The notes beneath the pieces were generated by a model. That model made no database searches. It had not been told where the DNA came from and saw only the letters and a list, made by a program, of their open reading frames with translations. Shown here piece by piece: positions 22,618-32,733 of a DNA stretch of 64,000 bases (positions are counted from its first letter, which is position 1; each line of letters starts with the position of its first letter). Origin of the DNA: Oscarella lobularis (taxonomy: Eukaryota > Porifera > Homoscleromorpha > Homosclerophorida > Oscarellidae); NCBI RefSeq assembly GCF_947507565.1, contig NC_089175.1, positions 1,725,733 to 1,789,732 on the forward strand. Direction: 5' to 3'. A program made the position numbers and the translations under genes.

Positions 22618-24416
22618 ATGGCGACGTACAGGATGGACATCTCCTCTCCGTCGTCAGTGCCTGATTCAGACAGGCGACGGCGTCACAGCGACCTCTTCTT
22701 TGACGTCGTCATCCGATACGTGGCCGTTGCTTCGGGTTTATTGTCCGCCTTATCGCTTGGAGGCGAGCTTTTTTTCTTCCGCGGCGTCTCCTGCAGCGAC
22801 ACTTTTGGTTCCGAAACTCAGGCGGCTTTCATCAACAAGTGGTGTTCTAACCGTCACCTGGGCCCCAACCAAGTGTTCTCTTATGTCCTGGCTCTTCAGG
22901 GGATCCTAATTTACTTTCCGTCGCTCTTGTGGAATCGCGCCTTCGCCGCCAGATTTACGAGTTTTTTCGCCGACGTCGATTCTATTTCTCGGTGGCAGTT
23001 GAGATTTGGATCGGCAGACGAGCGAATGATTCCGGAATTGTATGCATCGATCAAATGGGACATCTATTCGCGCCGCATGCTCGGATTGTACATTACAAAA
23101 CTCGTTGCTCAGGTCGTGCTTACACTTTCCGCTTTAGTTTTCTTTGTGCTGTTCTTCAACGTCAATCATTTACTCTCCGCGTTCACGTGTGACTTGGATA
23201 AGCTGTCGTTGAACGTCACAGTTGAATGCATCTTTCCGGCTGGTTCGTCGCTACAATGGACACGTAGTGCAAATTTTATCGTCTTGTCTGCGGGTTTCAT
23301 CTTTGCATGTGTGGGCCTTATATGGACATTTGGCCCGAGATGTCGGCTTCCACCAAACGGTCTCAATGTTACCTATGATCGAAACTATGTGATACATGTC
23401 TTTTATTTTAGGCTCTTTCCGTAGGAGGATTCTTGATGACCGTGATCTCTTCTTTGCAATAATTCGTAATACAGATTCTGGACTAGCGAACTCTGTTGAA
23501 GGAATCGATGGTCGGAGTTGGAATGAAGATGAAGTTAGTGAAAACGAGGTCACCCTGACTCTTTTTAATATGTATTGTGCATTCAGGCTATCGAAAAAAT
23601 GTACGAAGATCTGACGAGCAGCAGTTTTCAGACGGCATGCCGCATTCACCTCTCCTACCTGAGACAACAAGATGGTTGTTTGAAAATTTTGATGAAGGGG
23701 CTTGAGAGCACTCAATTTGAAGTACCAAGAAACTGTCACATTTTTCAACCCAACATATTTGATCAAGTAAGAAATAATGTTACAGTATTTACTTTTGCAC
23801 TCGTAAAATAATTTATAAATTAAGCTCTTGCACCAGTGTGAAGATAAACTTTGTGATGTAAATGTCAACAGCCTTGCAATGATAGTCACGCTAACCAATG
23901 GAAACAGTGAAAGGGGTTGGCACCTTTTTGTAATTAGGCAAATAAAAATCCATTCATGTGGAAATTGTTTGTTTGCAGACAAGAATTCAATCGACATTTT
24001 TGTTAGACGTCTTTCTAAAGTTCCTCGCATTATACTGGTGATAGGCAAGGGCGTGAGAGGAACGCTTTTGGCACGACAAACAATCGTGGAGCTAGAGAGG
24101 GCGTCGCTGGCGGGTTTGAAGTGGAGCGAGTAAGTCGTTACTGTATTGCAATGTCGGTATTCATTGATCGACTTCTTTTAGAGTACGGACTAAACGCATC
24201 AAATGTCGAGTCAGAGACTACAGTGTTATTCATGGCATTGTAGCATTGCACGAAGTCTGCAGCGAACGTCAGCCAATCGCTGGTCATGACGGCGTACACG
24301 ACTTCTCGAGGGCTGTGAAGACGTCAGGTCTTGAGGCCCTGTCAGTGTCTACAAGCGCTCCACAAGCTGAAGAAGGTACAGCGGGGGTATCTGAACATGA
24401 TCTGAAATTCAACTGA
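22618..24416 (+). CDS. Four-TM channel protein of pannexin/innexin/LRRC8 type, copy 1
   Basis: The first exon encodes an N-terminus of about 30 residues and four hydrophobic segments near residues 31-51, 85-105, 158-182 and 218-238. Two cysteines lie in each outer loop (C59 in VSCSD, C76 in KWCSN, C191 in FTCDL, C204 in VECIF). This is the layout of pannexins and innexins, and QGILIYFPSLLW resembles pannexin TM2 (AILLYLPPLFW). After the first intron, DDRDLFFAIIRNTDSG resembles the post-TM4 part of LRRC8/pannexin-like domains. Further exons encode IEKMYEDLTSSSFQ, CHIFQPNIFDQLLHQCED and FVRRLSKVPRIILVIGKG, which I do not recognise. No leucine-rich repeats are seen. The last exon ends in [16 protein letters not shown], copied from the MOV10 C-terminus. 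It would form a plasma-membrane large-pore channel; the family call rests on topology and short motifs only. Confidence 0.55.
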
Positions 24417-24510
24417 TGGTGGGGCATTCTGTGTTAGTAAGTGACCGTTAGTTCGAGCACGGACCTTATAAGGGATAGGGTTCGAGTGTGACGTTTGTGT
24501 TGAGTCTACA
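24296..24510 (+). repeat. Duplicated MOV10 3' end fused to channel copy 1
   Basis: This stretch copies 22236-22370, the last coding part of MOV10 and some 3' flank. CTACAAGCGCTCCACAAGCT is identical, and after the stop TTCGAGTGTGAC recurs in both places. In MOV10 it encodes [20 protein letters not shown]; here it encodes [20 protein letters not shown] as the C-terminus of the channel gene. The second channel copy at 25012 lacks it, so the fusion arose after or beside the channel duplication. Confidence 0.8.
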
Positions 24511-25011
24511 CCAGAGCCGTATATAGAGACTCTGGTCTACACGCATGCAGCACGTATGCAGTTACGTATGCGTATGCAGCAGACCTACCAAGTCTCACGC
24601 CTAAGGCGTGAGTCTCACGCCTCAGCCATTGTCTCACGCACTCACGCCCGCCCAACGCTTTTCTCACGCCTGCCAAAAAATAGTTTGACGAAGGAAATTT
24701 TTACCATTTTTATCCTTTATACTGTAGTCCTGGTTGAATAAGGTACTAGAAATCCTCTTCTAGGTGGTATACACCCGCGTTACGTTCAATTAGTCCGTAC
24801 GTTTGCACTATTTTGGGTGGGCGTGGCTCTCTTTTAAAAGGTTTTTAGTAGGCGTGGCTCTCTTTTAAGGGGGCGTGGTCAATAAATTTTTTACGCGCGC
24901 TTCGCGCGCGCACAAATCTCACGCCCAACACCCTTTCACCCTTGGCAACTCTGTATGCAGCAGCCTGAGAGCAGTTGTCGCGCGCTTCTTTCCCGTATCA
25001 ACTTCTTCATC
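24417..25011. repeat. Repeat-rich spacer with CTCACGC words and GGCGTGGCTCTCTTTTA repeats
   Basis: Between 24590 and 24680 the word CTCACGC or CTCACGCC occurs at least six times, partly as inverted pairs (CACGCCTAAGGCGTGAG). At 24819-24836 and 24850-24868 the unit GGCGTGGCTCTCTTTTA is repeated, followed by a third GGGCGTGG at 24871. CGCGCGCTTCGCGCGCG near 24893-24910 is palindromic. Nothing is coding. The region may be a decayed mobile element or a promoter of repeated elements. Confidence 0.5.
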
Positions 25012-26710
25012 ATGGCGGCGTACGTCTCCTCTCTGTCGTTGCCTAACTCAGACAGGCCACAGCGTCACAGCGAACTCTTCTTCGACGTCGTCATCCGATA
25101 CGCGGCAGTTGCTTCGGGCTTACTCTCCGCCTTAGCGTTTGGAGGCGAATTTCTTTCGTCCGCGGCGCCTCCTGCAGCGACATCGAATCTAGCTCAGAAG
25201 CTCAGGCGGATTTCGTCAACAAGTGGTGTTCGAGCCGTCACTTGGGCCCGACCAAAGTGTTCTCCTACGTCCTCGCTCTTCAGGGAATCCTAATTTACGC
25301 GCCATCGCTCTTGTGGAACCGCGCCTTCGCGCCCACATTTACGAGCTTTTTCGCCGACCGTCGATTCCTTGACTCGTGAACACTTGAGATTCGGGCAGAC
25401 AAACGAGCGAAAGATTCCGAAATTGTATGCATCAATCAAATGGGACATCTATTCGCGTCGCATGCTCGGATTGTACATTACAAAGCTCGTTGCTCAGATC
25501 GTGCTTACAGCGTCCGCTTTAGTATTCTTTGTGCTCTTCTTCGACGCCAATCCAATGGTCTCCGTGTTCACGTGTGATTTGGTAGTGACCAAGCCGTCGA
25601 TGAATGTCACTGTCGAATGCGTCTATTCCGGTGGATCGTCGCTGGAATGGACGCGTATTGCGAATTTTGTCGTCTTGTCTGCCGGTTTTCTCTTTGCGTT
25701 CGTTGGTCTTATGTGGACATACGGCCCGGGATGTCGGCTTCCACCTAACGGTCTCGGTTATTGTACCTCTACATGATGAAAACTATTCTTTCTTTTATTC
25801 TAGACTTTTTCAGTAGGAGGATTCTTGACGATCGCGATCTCTTTTTTGCAATAATTCGTAATACTGATTCTGGATTAGCGAACTCTATTGAAGGAATCGA
25901 TGGTCAGAGTTGGGATGAAGATGAAGTCAGTGAAAGCTAGGTCATCCCCGACTCTTATTATGATGCACTGTGTATTTCAGGCTATCGAAAAATGTACGAA
26001 GAGTTGACGGGCAGCAATTTTCAGACGGCGTGCCATCTTCACCTCTCCTACCTGAAAGAACAAGATTTTTGTCTGAAAATTTCGTTGAGTAGGCCTAATG
26101 AGAACACCAAATTTAACGAAGTGCCGAAAAACTGTCACGTTTTTAAACCCAATATATTCGATCAAGTAAGAACGTTTCTAGTATTTGCACCAATTAATTA
26201 AATAATTAATTTATTATTTTTAATTAAGCTGTTGCACCAGTGTGAAGATGAACTTCGTCATGTAGACGTCAACAGTCTTGCGATGATAGTCACACTAACC
26301 AATGAAAACAGTGAAAGGGGTTAGAAAACTTTTAAGCAATTAATTAATTAATTAATTAATTAATTATGGAATTCTTTGCAGACAAGCATACAGTCAACAT
26401 TTTTCTTAGACGCCTTTCTAAAGTTCCTCGCATCGTGCTAGTGGTGGGTAAGGGCATGAGAGGAACGCTTTTGGTGCAGCAAACAATCGTGAAGCTAAAG
26501 GACGTGTCGCTGACAGGTTTGAAGTGAAGCGAGTAAGCCGTACTGCATGGCAAAGTCAGCATTGATCCATGACTCAGACTGACTTCTTTTAGAGTACAGA
26601 CGGAACGAATCAAGTGTGACGTCAGAGACTACAGCGTTATTCATGGCATTGTAGCATTGCACGAAGAGCCTGCCACAGCCTTTGCTACAACTTCAAGTTC
26701 AGTAAACTGA
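25012..26710 (+). pseudogene. Second tandem copy of the pannexin-like channel, broken
   Basis: This is a close paralogue of the gene at 22618, in the same orientation and with the same exon order: FFDVVIRYAAVASGLLSA, FSYVLALQGILIYAPSLLW, SIKWDIYSRRMLGLYITKL, FTCDL, VECVYSGG and DRDLFFAIIRNTDSG. The first exon cannot be read in one frame. Relative to copy 1 it is one base short near 25150 (after GGEF) and is shifted again near 25360 (after SFFADR), where the frame meets a stop. The later exons look intact and are highly similar, with the four outer-loop Cys codons still present in shifted frames. The copy is therefore probably a recent pseudogene, or the two shifts are sequencing errors. It ends SVIHGIVALHE plus a short different tail. 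Confidence 0.7.
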
Positions 26711-27697
26711 ACTTCAAGTGCCCATGCCGCGCGATTGAGACTAGCTTTTGCATGTCTTTTTGTTTTTGCCAAGTGTCATAGCGGTTTTCTAAGCCACAGA
26801 GGACTGTACAAATGGAATACAGTACCTCATCAACGACAACTTAATTAATTAATGCCTGAAAATCGATAAGCCAATAGTAAAAAGGCTGTTAGAGATTTGT
26901 AAACTTTTGGTGTGAGTGAACGGTACCATTTTTCGTCATGCATTCCTGATGCACGTACTTTTCTTTTGTCGTTAAATAAATTTTGATTATTCTTTACTTT
27001 ACACTCAAGTGACGTCAGTACCGAGACAAAAACAATACGTATAAAATAAGTACGGGACCTCGATGTGCTACTAAAAATTCAGGCGTTGAGAAAGCCGCCT
27101 CGCGCTGTTCGTGGACGGTGAAACGGCTTTAGTATAGGACACAGAGCAGCCCGATGTCTTGAAAAAGCCTCTTCTCTTGGAAAGAGACCGCGAGACTGTC
27201 ATGCAAAGCCTCGGGCTCGCTCTGCGAAGCTCCGCGTTCCGCTCTTCACTCTCTAATACGATTTATGAGGTACTATTGCTCTGAAAACACATTCTTTTAG
27301 GTAGTCATTTAGTAATAGTGACGGCAAACAGTTGTAGCGCGTGTTCGTATCCGTGGTATATACTCTACTATCCGTGGTAGAGTCATTCAGGTGTTTTCGG
27401 ACAGCCTGAATATCGGACAAGCGTACTGAGCCCCTGGTGCAACGAACCCCAACCCCTTTTACCTGCGTTGCAACCTTGCTTGTAGAGAAACAACCACACA
27501 AAATTGCAGAGCTGTTCGTTACACGCACGCTACAGGAGGCGTCATTTTGTATTCCCGGACACTGACATATGAATTCGGACAGCATCAGGTAAAGCGGACG
27601 GGCCTTCTAGCGGCTATTGCTTTGCACCATTATAGCACTTATTATATACCGTTCGAAAGCGCTTTCCTTGCTCTTTCACGTGGTGCAAACGGTTTTG
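26711..27697. other. Gene-poor stretch up to the first N gap
   Basis: I recognise no protein family here. The only long open frame (about 27253-27585, minus) resembles nothing I know and may be chance. The part from 26820 to 27060 is AT-rich, with AATTAATTAATT runs. Sequence at 27590-27697 could belong to an exon interrupted by the gap. Confidence 0.35.
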
Positions 27698-27897
27698 NNN
27701 NNNNNNNNNNNNNNNNNNNNNNNNNNNNNNNNNNNNNNNNNNNNNNNNNNNNNNNNNNNNNNNNNNNNNNNNNNNNNNNNNNNNNNNNNNNNNNNNNNNN
27801 NNNNNNNNNNNNNNNNNNNNNNNNNNNNNNNNNNNNNNNNNNNNNNNNNNNNNNNNNNNNNNNNNNNNNNNNNNNNNNNNNNNNNNNNNNNNNNNNN
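27698..27897. other. Assembly gap (200 N)
   Basis: There are exactly 200 undetermined bases. The same length occurs in the second gap, so the size is a scaffolding placeholder rather than a measurement. The gap truncates the ammonium transporter fragment that follows. Confidence 0.99.
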
Positions 27898-29215
27898 CGA
27901 TGACGTCGTCGGCGCGTTGTGCGGGATGAGGAGTCGATTTCCGCTCGGTTCTCACATGGACATCGACAAGTTGGAGCATCACGAGTTGCACGTTCACATC
28001 GTCGAACTCGTCGTGCTTTTCATTATCTTCGTCGTGTCGTTGCCCGCACTACTACCGCTTTATATCTTTCTGCTTGTGATGGCCTACGCGGGACCGGCGA
28101 AGATGAAGGATCCCGAAGTGATACGTCGACAGGAGGAGCATCAGGATCACGATCAAACAGGTAAGATTTTTGTTTTACTCTGCTGCAAGCGTTTTTGGAT
28201 TGTATTGTTGTCTTTAGACGAAGCAGACCAAAATCTTGTCAACCATCGGATGCAAGAGTGGCTCTTACTGCAGCGAGAACTGAAGCGACGCGGCCTCTTG
28301 TCCGATCATCAAGAAATTGAAATGGATCAAATTGGGATACAGTGGTATCCCAGCGGCGACGACATCAACCTCATTGAAATTTTGCACGGTAAAGAAAATT
28401 CGTGGTATTGTTAAATGACTGGTGATGTTGGATTTATAGCCATGCTCGTTGGCTTGGTTGCTATTACCGCATGCGGAAACGTCATCCCTTCGTACATGGC
28501 TATTGTCATTGGAGTGGTTTGCGTCGATTTCTACGAGGTGAGAAAATTTCAAATATAAATACTATGAATAGGAATTTGTCTCTCTTTATATATATAGTTG
28601 GGTGTTGTAATTGAACAGATTTTTCGTCTTCATGACGCTTTACACGCTTTTCCCGTTCATGGTAAGTCAGAGAAATGGGAAGCTTATATTTTAATTAATT
28701 ATGTTTTTCGTAAGGAATGGGCGGTCTTTGTGGTGCTCTTTTTTCAAGTCTCAGTTTTGTACACAACAGGTAAAACCCTAAATTCATAACGCTATGAAGA
28801 GATCGCGTTTATCTCTGTCTGTTTTCTCAGGGACGATCGATTTCTACATTTTTACGGTCACGAATTTCTGGGCAGTGCGGCGGTTCAGTATGGTGTTCAA
28901 TATCTCGGTTTGATTGCCGTCTGCGCTTGGGTTGTCGTCTCTATGCTCATCGTCTACGGTTCGCTCTGGTCGCTCGGTCTTCTCGCCACCGAATCGGCTC
29001 AGTTTGGAAAGTGGCGCACGGAAATGCGAGAAGACGGAAAGACGGCGTGGGCTTCGCTCAAAAGAATTGTTATGCATTCGTGGAGAAAAAGCTGCGGCAG
29101 GCATGCTGGTGAAGATGATCCTGCCCATCATGATGGCAATGGAGAGGAAATGCGGGAATTTCCAACGGGTAATGACTTGCGAAATGCTGCTCTGTCCGAA
29201 TCTTCATCGGTTTAA
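27898..29215 (+). CDS. C-terminal half of an ammonium transporter (AMT family), truncated by gap
   Basis: Short exons encode the last membrane helices of an AMT/MEP transporter, which moves ammonium through trimers in the plasma membrane. Blocks are MLVGLVAITACGNVIPSYMA (near 28440), AFPVHGMGGLCGALFSSLSF (pore His in VHGMGG, near 28650-28760) and HEFLGSAAVQYGVQYLGLIA with the last TM VVVSMLIVYGSLWSLGLLA (28870-28990). Before these the exons hold an unusual stretch: a hydrophobic segment (VELVVLFIIFVVSLPALLPL) and a charged part (EWLLLQRELKRRGLL) that precede the IQWYPSGDDINLIEILHG lead-in. No N-terminal half is found on this strand. The matching N-terminal half lies on the minus strand at 38568-40325, also ending at a 200-N gap. 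Confidence 0.78.
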
Positions 29216-29381
29216 TTAATTAAGCAGATTGATTTGCGTCGTTTTGTCCTGTGTAACTTGGTACATTTATCGGACAAGTGCGCATGCCGCGTCCCCGCGT
29301 GGGGTAGAAACCTAAACGTCATCCACCCCACCGTAAGGATAAACACGAACAGCTGCGTGGGTCTCTTTCTTCGCAAGCGCA

Positions 29382-31956
29382 ATGGCGAAGTTCGACGCCG
29401 TCGAACTCGACCTTCTAGAGGAGGAAATATGCCAGGAAGAAGAAGAAGAAATCGAAACAGAGAACGCGGGAAACGTCATCGAAGTGATCGAACCCACCCC
29501 GGATGACGAAAACGATCGTACCGACCCGACGCGAGACTCTCCCAGTCGAACCGACGCTCCGGAGGGCGAAAACGAAGCGGCGGCGTCGGCGGAAGGCGGC
29601 GGCGGCTTCGCGAAAATCGTCAAAACACTTCAGGTCATACGCGACTGGGCGAAACGCAAAGAGCGACAGCCGCCCGAGCCCGATCCCCTTCTCAAACGCC
29701 TCAAAATCGCCGCTCCGAATCTCTTGGACGAGTTCGCCGTCGACGACGACGCGATTGGCGGCAAAACGGACGGAAACGGCGACGGCGGCGGCGGAGAAAA
29801 CGCGCGACGACGCGGCAAAGTGCCGTGGATCATTAATCCGTCGTCGGAGTTTCTCTATCGATGGCTCTTTCTCGTGACGCTCGCCGTTCAGTACAACGTT
29901 TGGTTGATCATTGCGCGCGCCTGCTTCAGCGAGCTGCAAGAGGAATATTTCGCCGCGTGGATTACGCTCGATTACGCGTGCGATTCGGTCTACATCATCG
30001 ACATGGCTTTTCAATTTAGAACAGGTAAGGCAAACCGTAATCCGATTTCCCACGCCAGACAGATCGACGTTGTCATGGCACTACCTTACAGTAGCCTGTG
30101 ATGGAAGACTTGCGGTTTTTAGAGGGTAGTTTCTTAGACAGGCAGACGTTACCGTGGTTATTCAAAACTCAATTTGCCATAGCTGATCATACAGAAGCTA
30201 GGAGCCTCTGATCATAGACATGCATATGCACAGATATTCATAGACACATAAGTTTGTGTGAAAAACTCGGGACAGACACAATAATCAACGTTGCTATGGT
30301 ATTTTAGAATGGACCCTGACGGACCCCTCAGCTCAATTTGCATAGACGCTACTGGACCATAAATTAGCTAGGATCTAAACACATGCAAATTTCTATTTAA
30401 TTAAAAGCGTAATCGACGATAAAGTCTTGGACAGACAAGGCAGTCGTTGCTATGCTATTTTCAACTCTGAATTCAATATAACACTAATGATATCTATAGT
30501 TAATTTAATCCTTGTTATTTTTTTTCAATCGAAACCCTTAGGTTATCTCGAACAAGGTCTCCCCGTGAAAGATCTCACCAAACTCGCCTGGCACTACGTC
30601 AAATTGAAGGCCTTCTGGCTCGACGTCCTATCGATTCTACCCCTCGACATCTTCTACATCGCAACGGGCCCGAGCGCCGTCGCCCTTCGTCTCAACCGTC
30701 TCTTCAAAATCCATCGCATGTGGCTCTTCTTCAGCAAAACCGAGAGCAAAATCAGCTTCCCAAACGTCTTTCGCGTAACGAGTCTCGTCCTCTACATCAT
30801 GATCTGCATCCACTGGAACGCGTGCATCTACTTCGCTCTCTCCAAGTCGATCGGTCACGGCACCGATCGCTGGGTCTATCCGTCGCCAATCGGCGAATGG
30901 GGCAATCTGACTCGCAAATACGTCTACAGTCTCTACTGGTCGACGCAAACCCTGACGACGATCGGCGAAACGCCCGAACCGGCGACCGACGCCGAGTACG
31001 CTTTCGTCATATTCGACTTTCTCGTCGGCGTGCTCATCTTCGCGACGATCGTCGGCAACGTCGGCTACACGATATCGAACATGAACGCGGCGCGAAACGA
31101 GTTTCAGGATCGCATGGACGGCATCAAGCAGTACATGCACCAGCGCAACGTGAGCAAGGACATGGAGACGCGCGTCATACAGTGGTTCGACTATCTGTGG
31201 ACGTCGAATCATTCGCTCGACGAGCAGCAGATTCTCGACACGCTGCCGGACAAGCTCAAGGCCGATATAGCGATCTACGCTCACTTGGCGACCCTGCGCA
31301 AAGTCGACATATTCAAGGATTGCGAAGCCGGTCTCCTTCAGGATCTCGTTCTCAAACTTCGTCCTCAACTCTTCTCGCCCGGCGACTACGTCTGTCGGAA
31401 GAACGACGTCGGCAAGGAGATGTATATCGTCAAGCACGGACGACTTCAAGTGCTCGGCGACGACGAGACGTCCGTCTTGACGACGCTCGTCGACGGGAGT
31501 TGCTTCGGCGAGATTAGCATTTTGAATTTGGGTGGCGTTAATAATCGACGAACGGCGACCGTGCGATCGGTCGGCTATTCGTATTTGTTCTCGCTCGCGA
31601 AACGCGATCTTCTCGAGGTGTTGACCGAGTATCCAGTCGCCAAGCAGAGGCTCGAGGAACGGGGACGGAATATATTGATTAAGGATGGGCTGTTGACGCG
31701 CGAGGAGGCCGTTCGCGAGGAGAATCGGCCGCGAACGGCGGTGAGAAGATCGTCGCGCGGGGGCGGGGTTGTCGTTAGTTCGGTGCCGTTTGACGATCGG
31801 GCGGTCGGACGCGGGACGTCGCGGGATCTCGAGGAGGAGGTGAGAGCGTTGAGCGAGAGTTTGAAGCGATTGAGAAGCGAGTTCAATACGAGTCAGATGA
31901 AACTGAAGCAGAGGATATTTCTGCTGGAGAAGAAAGCGGCGATGGCGACGGTTTAA
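29382..31956 (+). CDS. Cyclic nucleotide-gated cation channel, CNGA type
   Basis: Two exons (29382-30024 and 30542-31956) encode about 685 residues, the usual CNGA length. The N-terminus is acidic and Gly-rich, followed by S1 ([19 protein letters not shown]), [14 protein letters not shown] after S2, S4 with spaced basic residues ([14 protein letters not shown]), and the pore TLTTIGETP whose Glu is the divalent-block site of CNGA channels. The C-linker (AIKQYMH-like [20 protein letters not shown]) and the cyclic-nucleotide domain with [11 protein letters not shown] and NRRTATVRS follow. The tail contains [19 protein letters not shown], a leucine-zipper coiled coil like the CLZ domain that sets subunit stoichiometry. 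The channel opens on cGMP or cAMP binding in the plasma membrane. The only intron carries degenerate tandem repeats. Confidence 0.95.
30130..30480. repeat. Degenerate tandem repeat in the CNGA intron (unit about 130-160 bp)
   Basis: Related blocks start near 30137, 30271 and 30431, each beginning GACAG(A/G)CA and followed by an ACGTT or CGTTGCTATG word and CTCAATTTG or CTCTGAATTC. The first two also share an AGCTAGGA word and nearby ATGCA sequence. No reading frame is conserved. This explains why the intron, at about 517 bp, is unusually long for the window. Confidence 0.5.
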
Positions 31957-32733
31957 TTAATTATTATTAAGTAAGAACGAACATGGGATTTGTACGTTAT
32001 TATCAGCCTTTTTGCTGATTTTTATTTTTTTCTAAGATTATTGATTGATTTGTTGTTGTTGTACAGCGACGCGTTGTTTTTTATACTAGACACTGTACAG
32101 TACATGCACATGGGCAACTCGCTGCAACTTCTTTTGCATTACGTCTTGGCAGAAATGCTGATTTCAAATCTCCAATGCAATTGCGGAGAAATGAAATCTG
32201 CTGCACTTTATTGGTGAAATAATTTTTTGATAGCGAAAATCGTTGTCTGACGGCACCTACTGCGCATGCGCGTACTAGAAACGCGACCTCGCAAACGAAC
32301 CGACGCTTCGGAGGACGAAAATGGACGGAAAAAGGTGGCCATTTCGCGACGCCAAAACACGCATGGCCGACGACATCGTCGTCTCGGCGATCGGTGAGCT
32401 GCAAGCAAGGATACTAGAGGGATACTAGTATCCTTGCTGCAAGCGACCCAGACATTTAGGGGAGACGAGACAGCGTTCAATTATGACTAAGAAAGGCGGC
32501 GACGGCACAGTCTAAAGGCATTTCGGGGACTTTTTTCCAAGGTCGGTCGATTAATTAATCGCTATGTTATTGTACAGCGCACCTATTTCATTAGAGTCAC
32601 ATCTGTATGGACTCGGACGTGCGTCTTTTCACCACACCACACCGCACCGGTCCTGATTCCTCTCGCGATGCGCTGTGTCCCTAGAGATGATCATTTGTTC
32701 CCACGTCATTGCTTCGTCGCCTTCTCCTAACAA
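31957..32733. other. Spacer between CNGA and receptor A with a hairpin
   Basis: The spacer has no recognisable gene. A hairpin lies at about 32405-32440: GCAAGGATACTA, a 9-base loop, then TAGTATCCTTGC. It could be a terminator-like RNA hairpin, a small element or chance. The last 100 bp before 32734 probably include the receptor A promoter. Confidence 0.45.

Noticed and set aside
22618-24416. Channel gene considered as a full LRRC8 protein
   Set aside because: No leucine-rich repeats follow the membrane part, and the outer-loop Cys count (two per loop) fits pannexin/innexin at least as well. Only superfamily-level assignment is made.
24590-24680. Repeated CTCACGC words considered as an array of transcription-factor sites or a CRISPR
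   Set aside because: Spacing is irregular and the words overlap in both orientations. It is better described as a repeat-rich patch without an assigned function.
27253-27585. Minus-strand open frame with several Cys, considered as a small zinc-finger or secreted protein
   Set aside because: The Cys spacing matches no known motif, there is no signal peptide or conserved block, and it sits next to a gap.
30637-31449. Long minus-strand open frame opposite the CNGA channel
   Set aside because: It is antisense to a strongly conserved coding exon and shows no recognisable domain, so it is a shadow of the channel gene.
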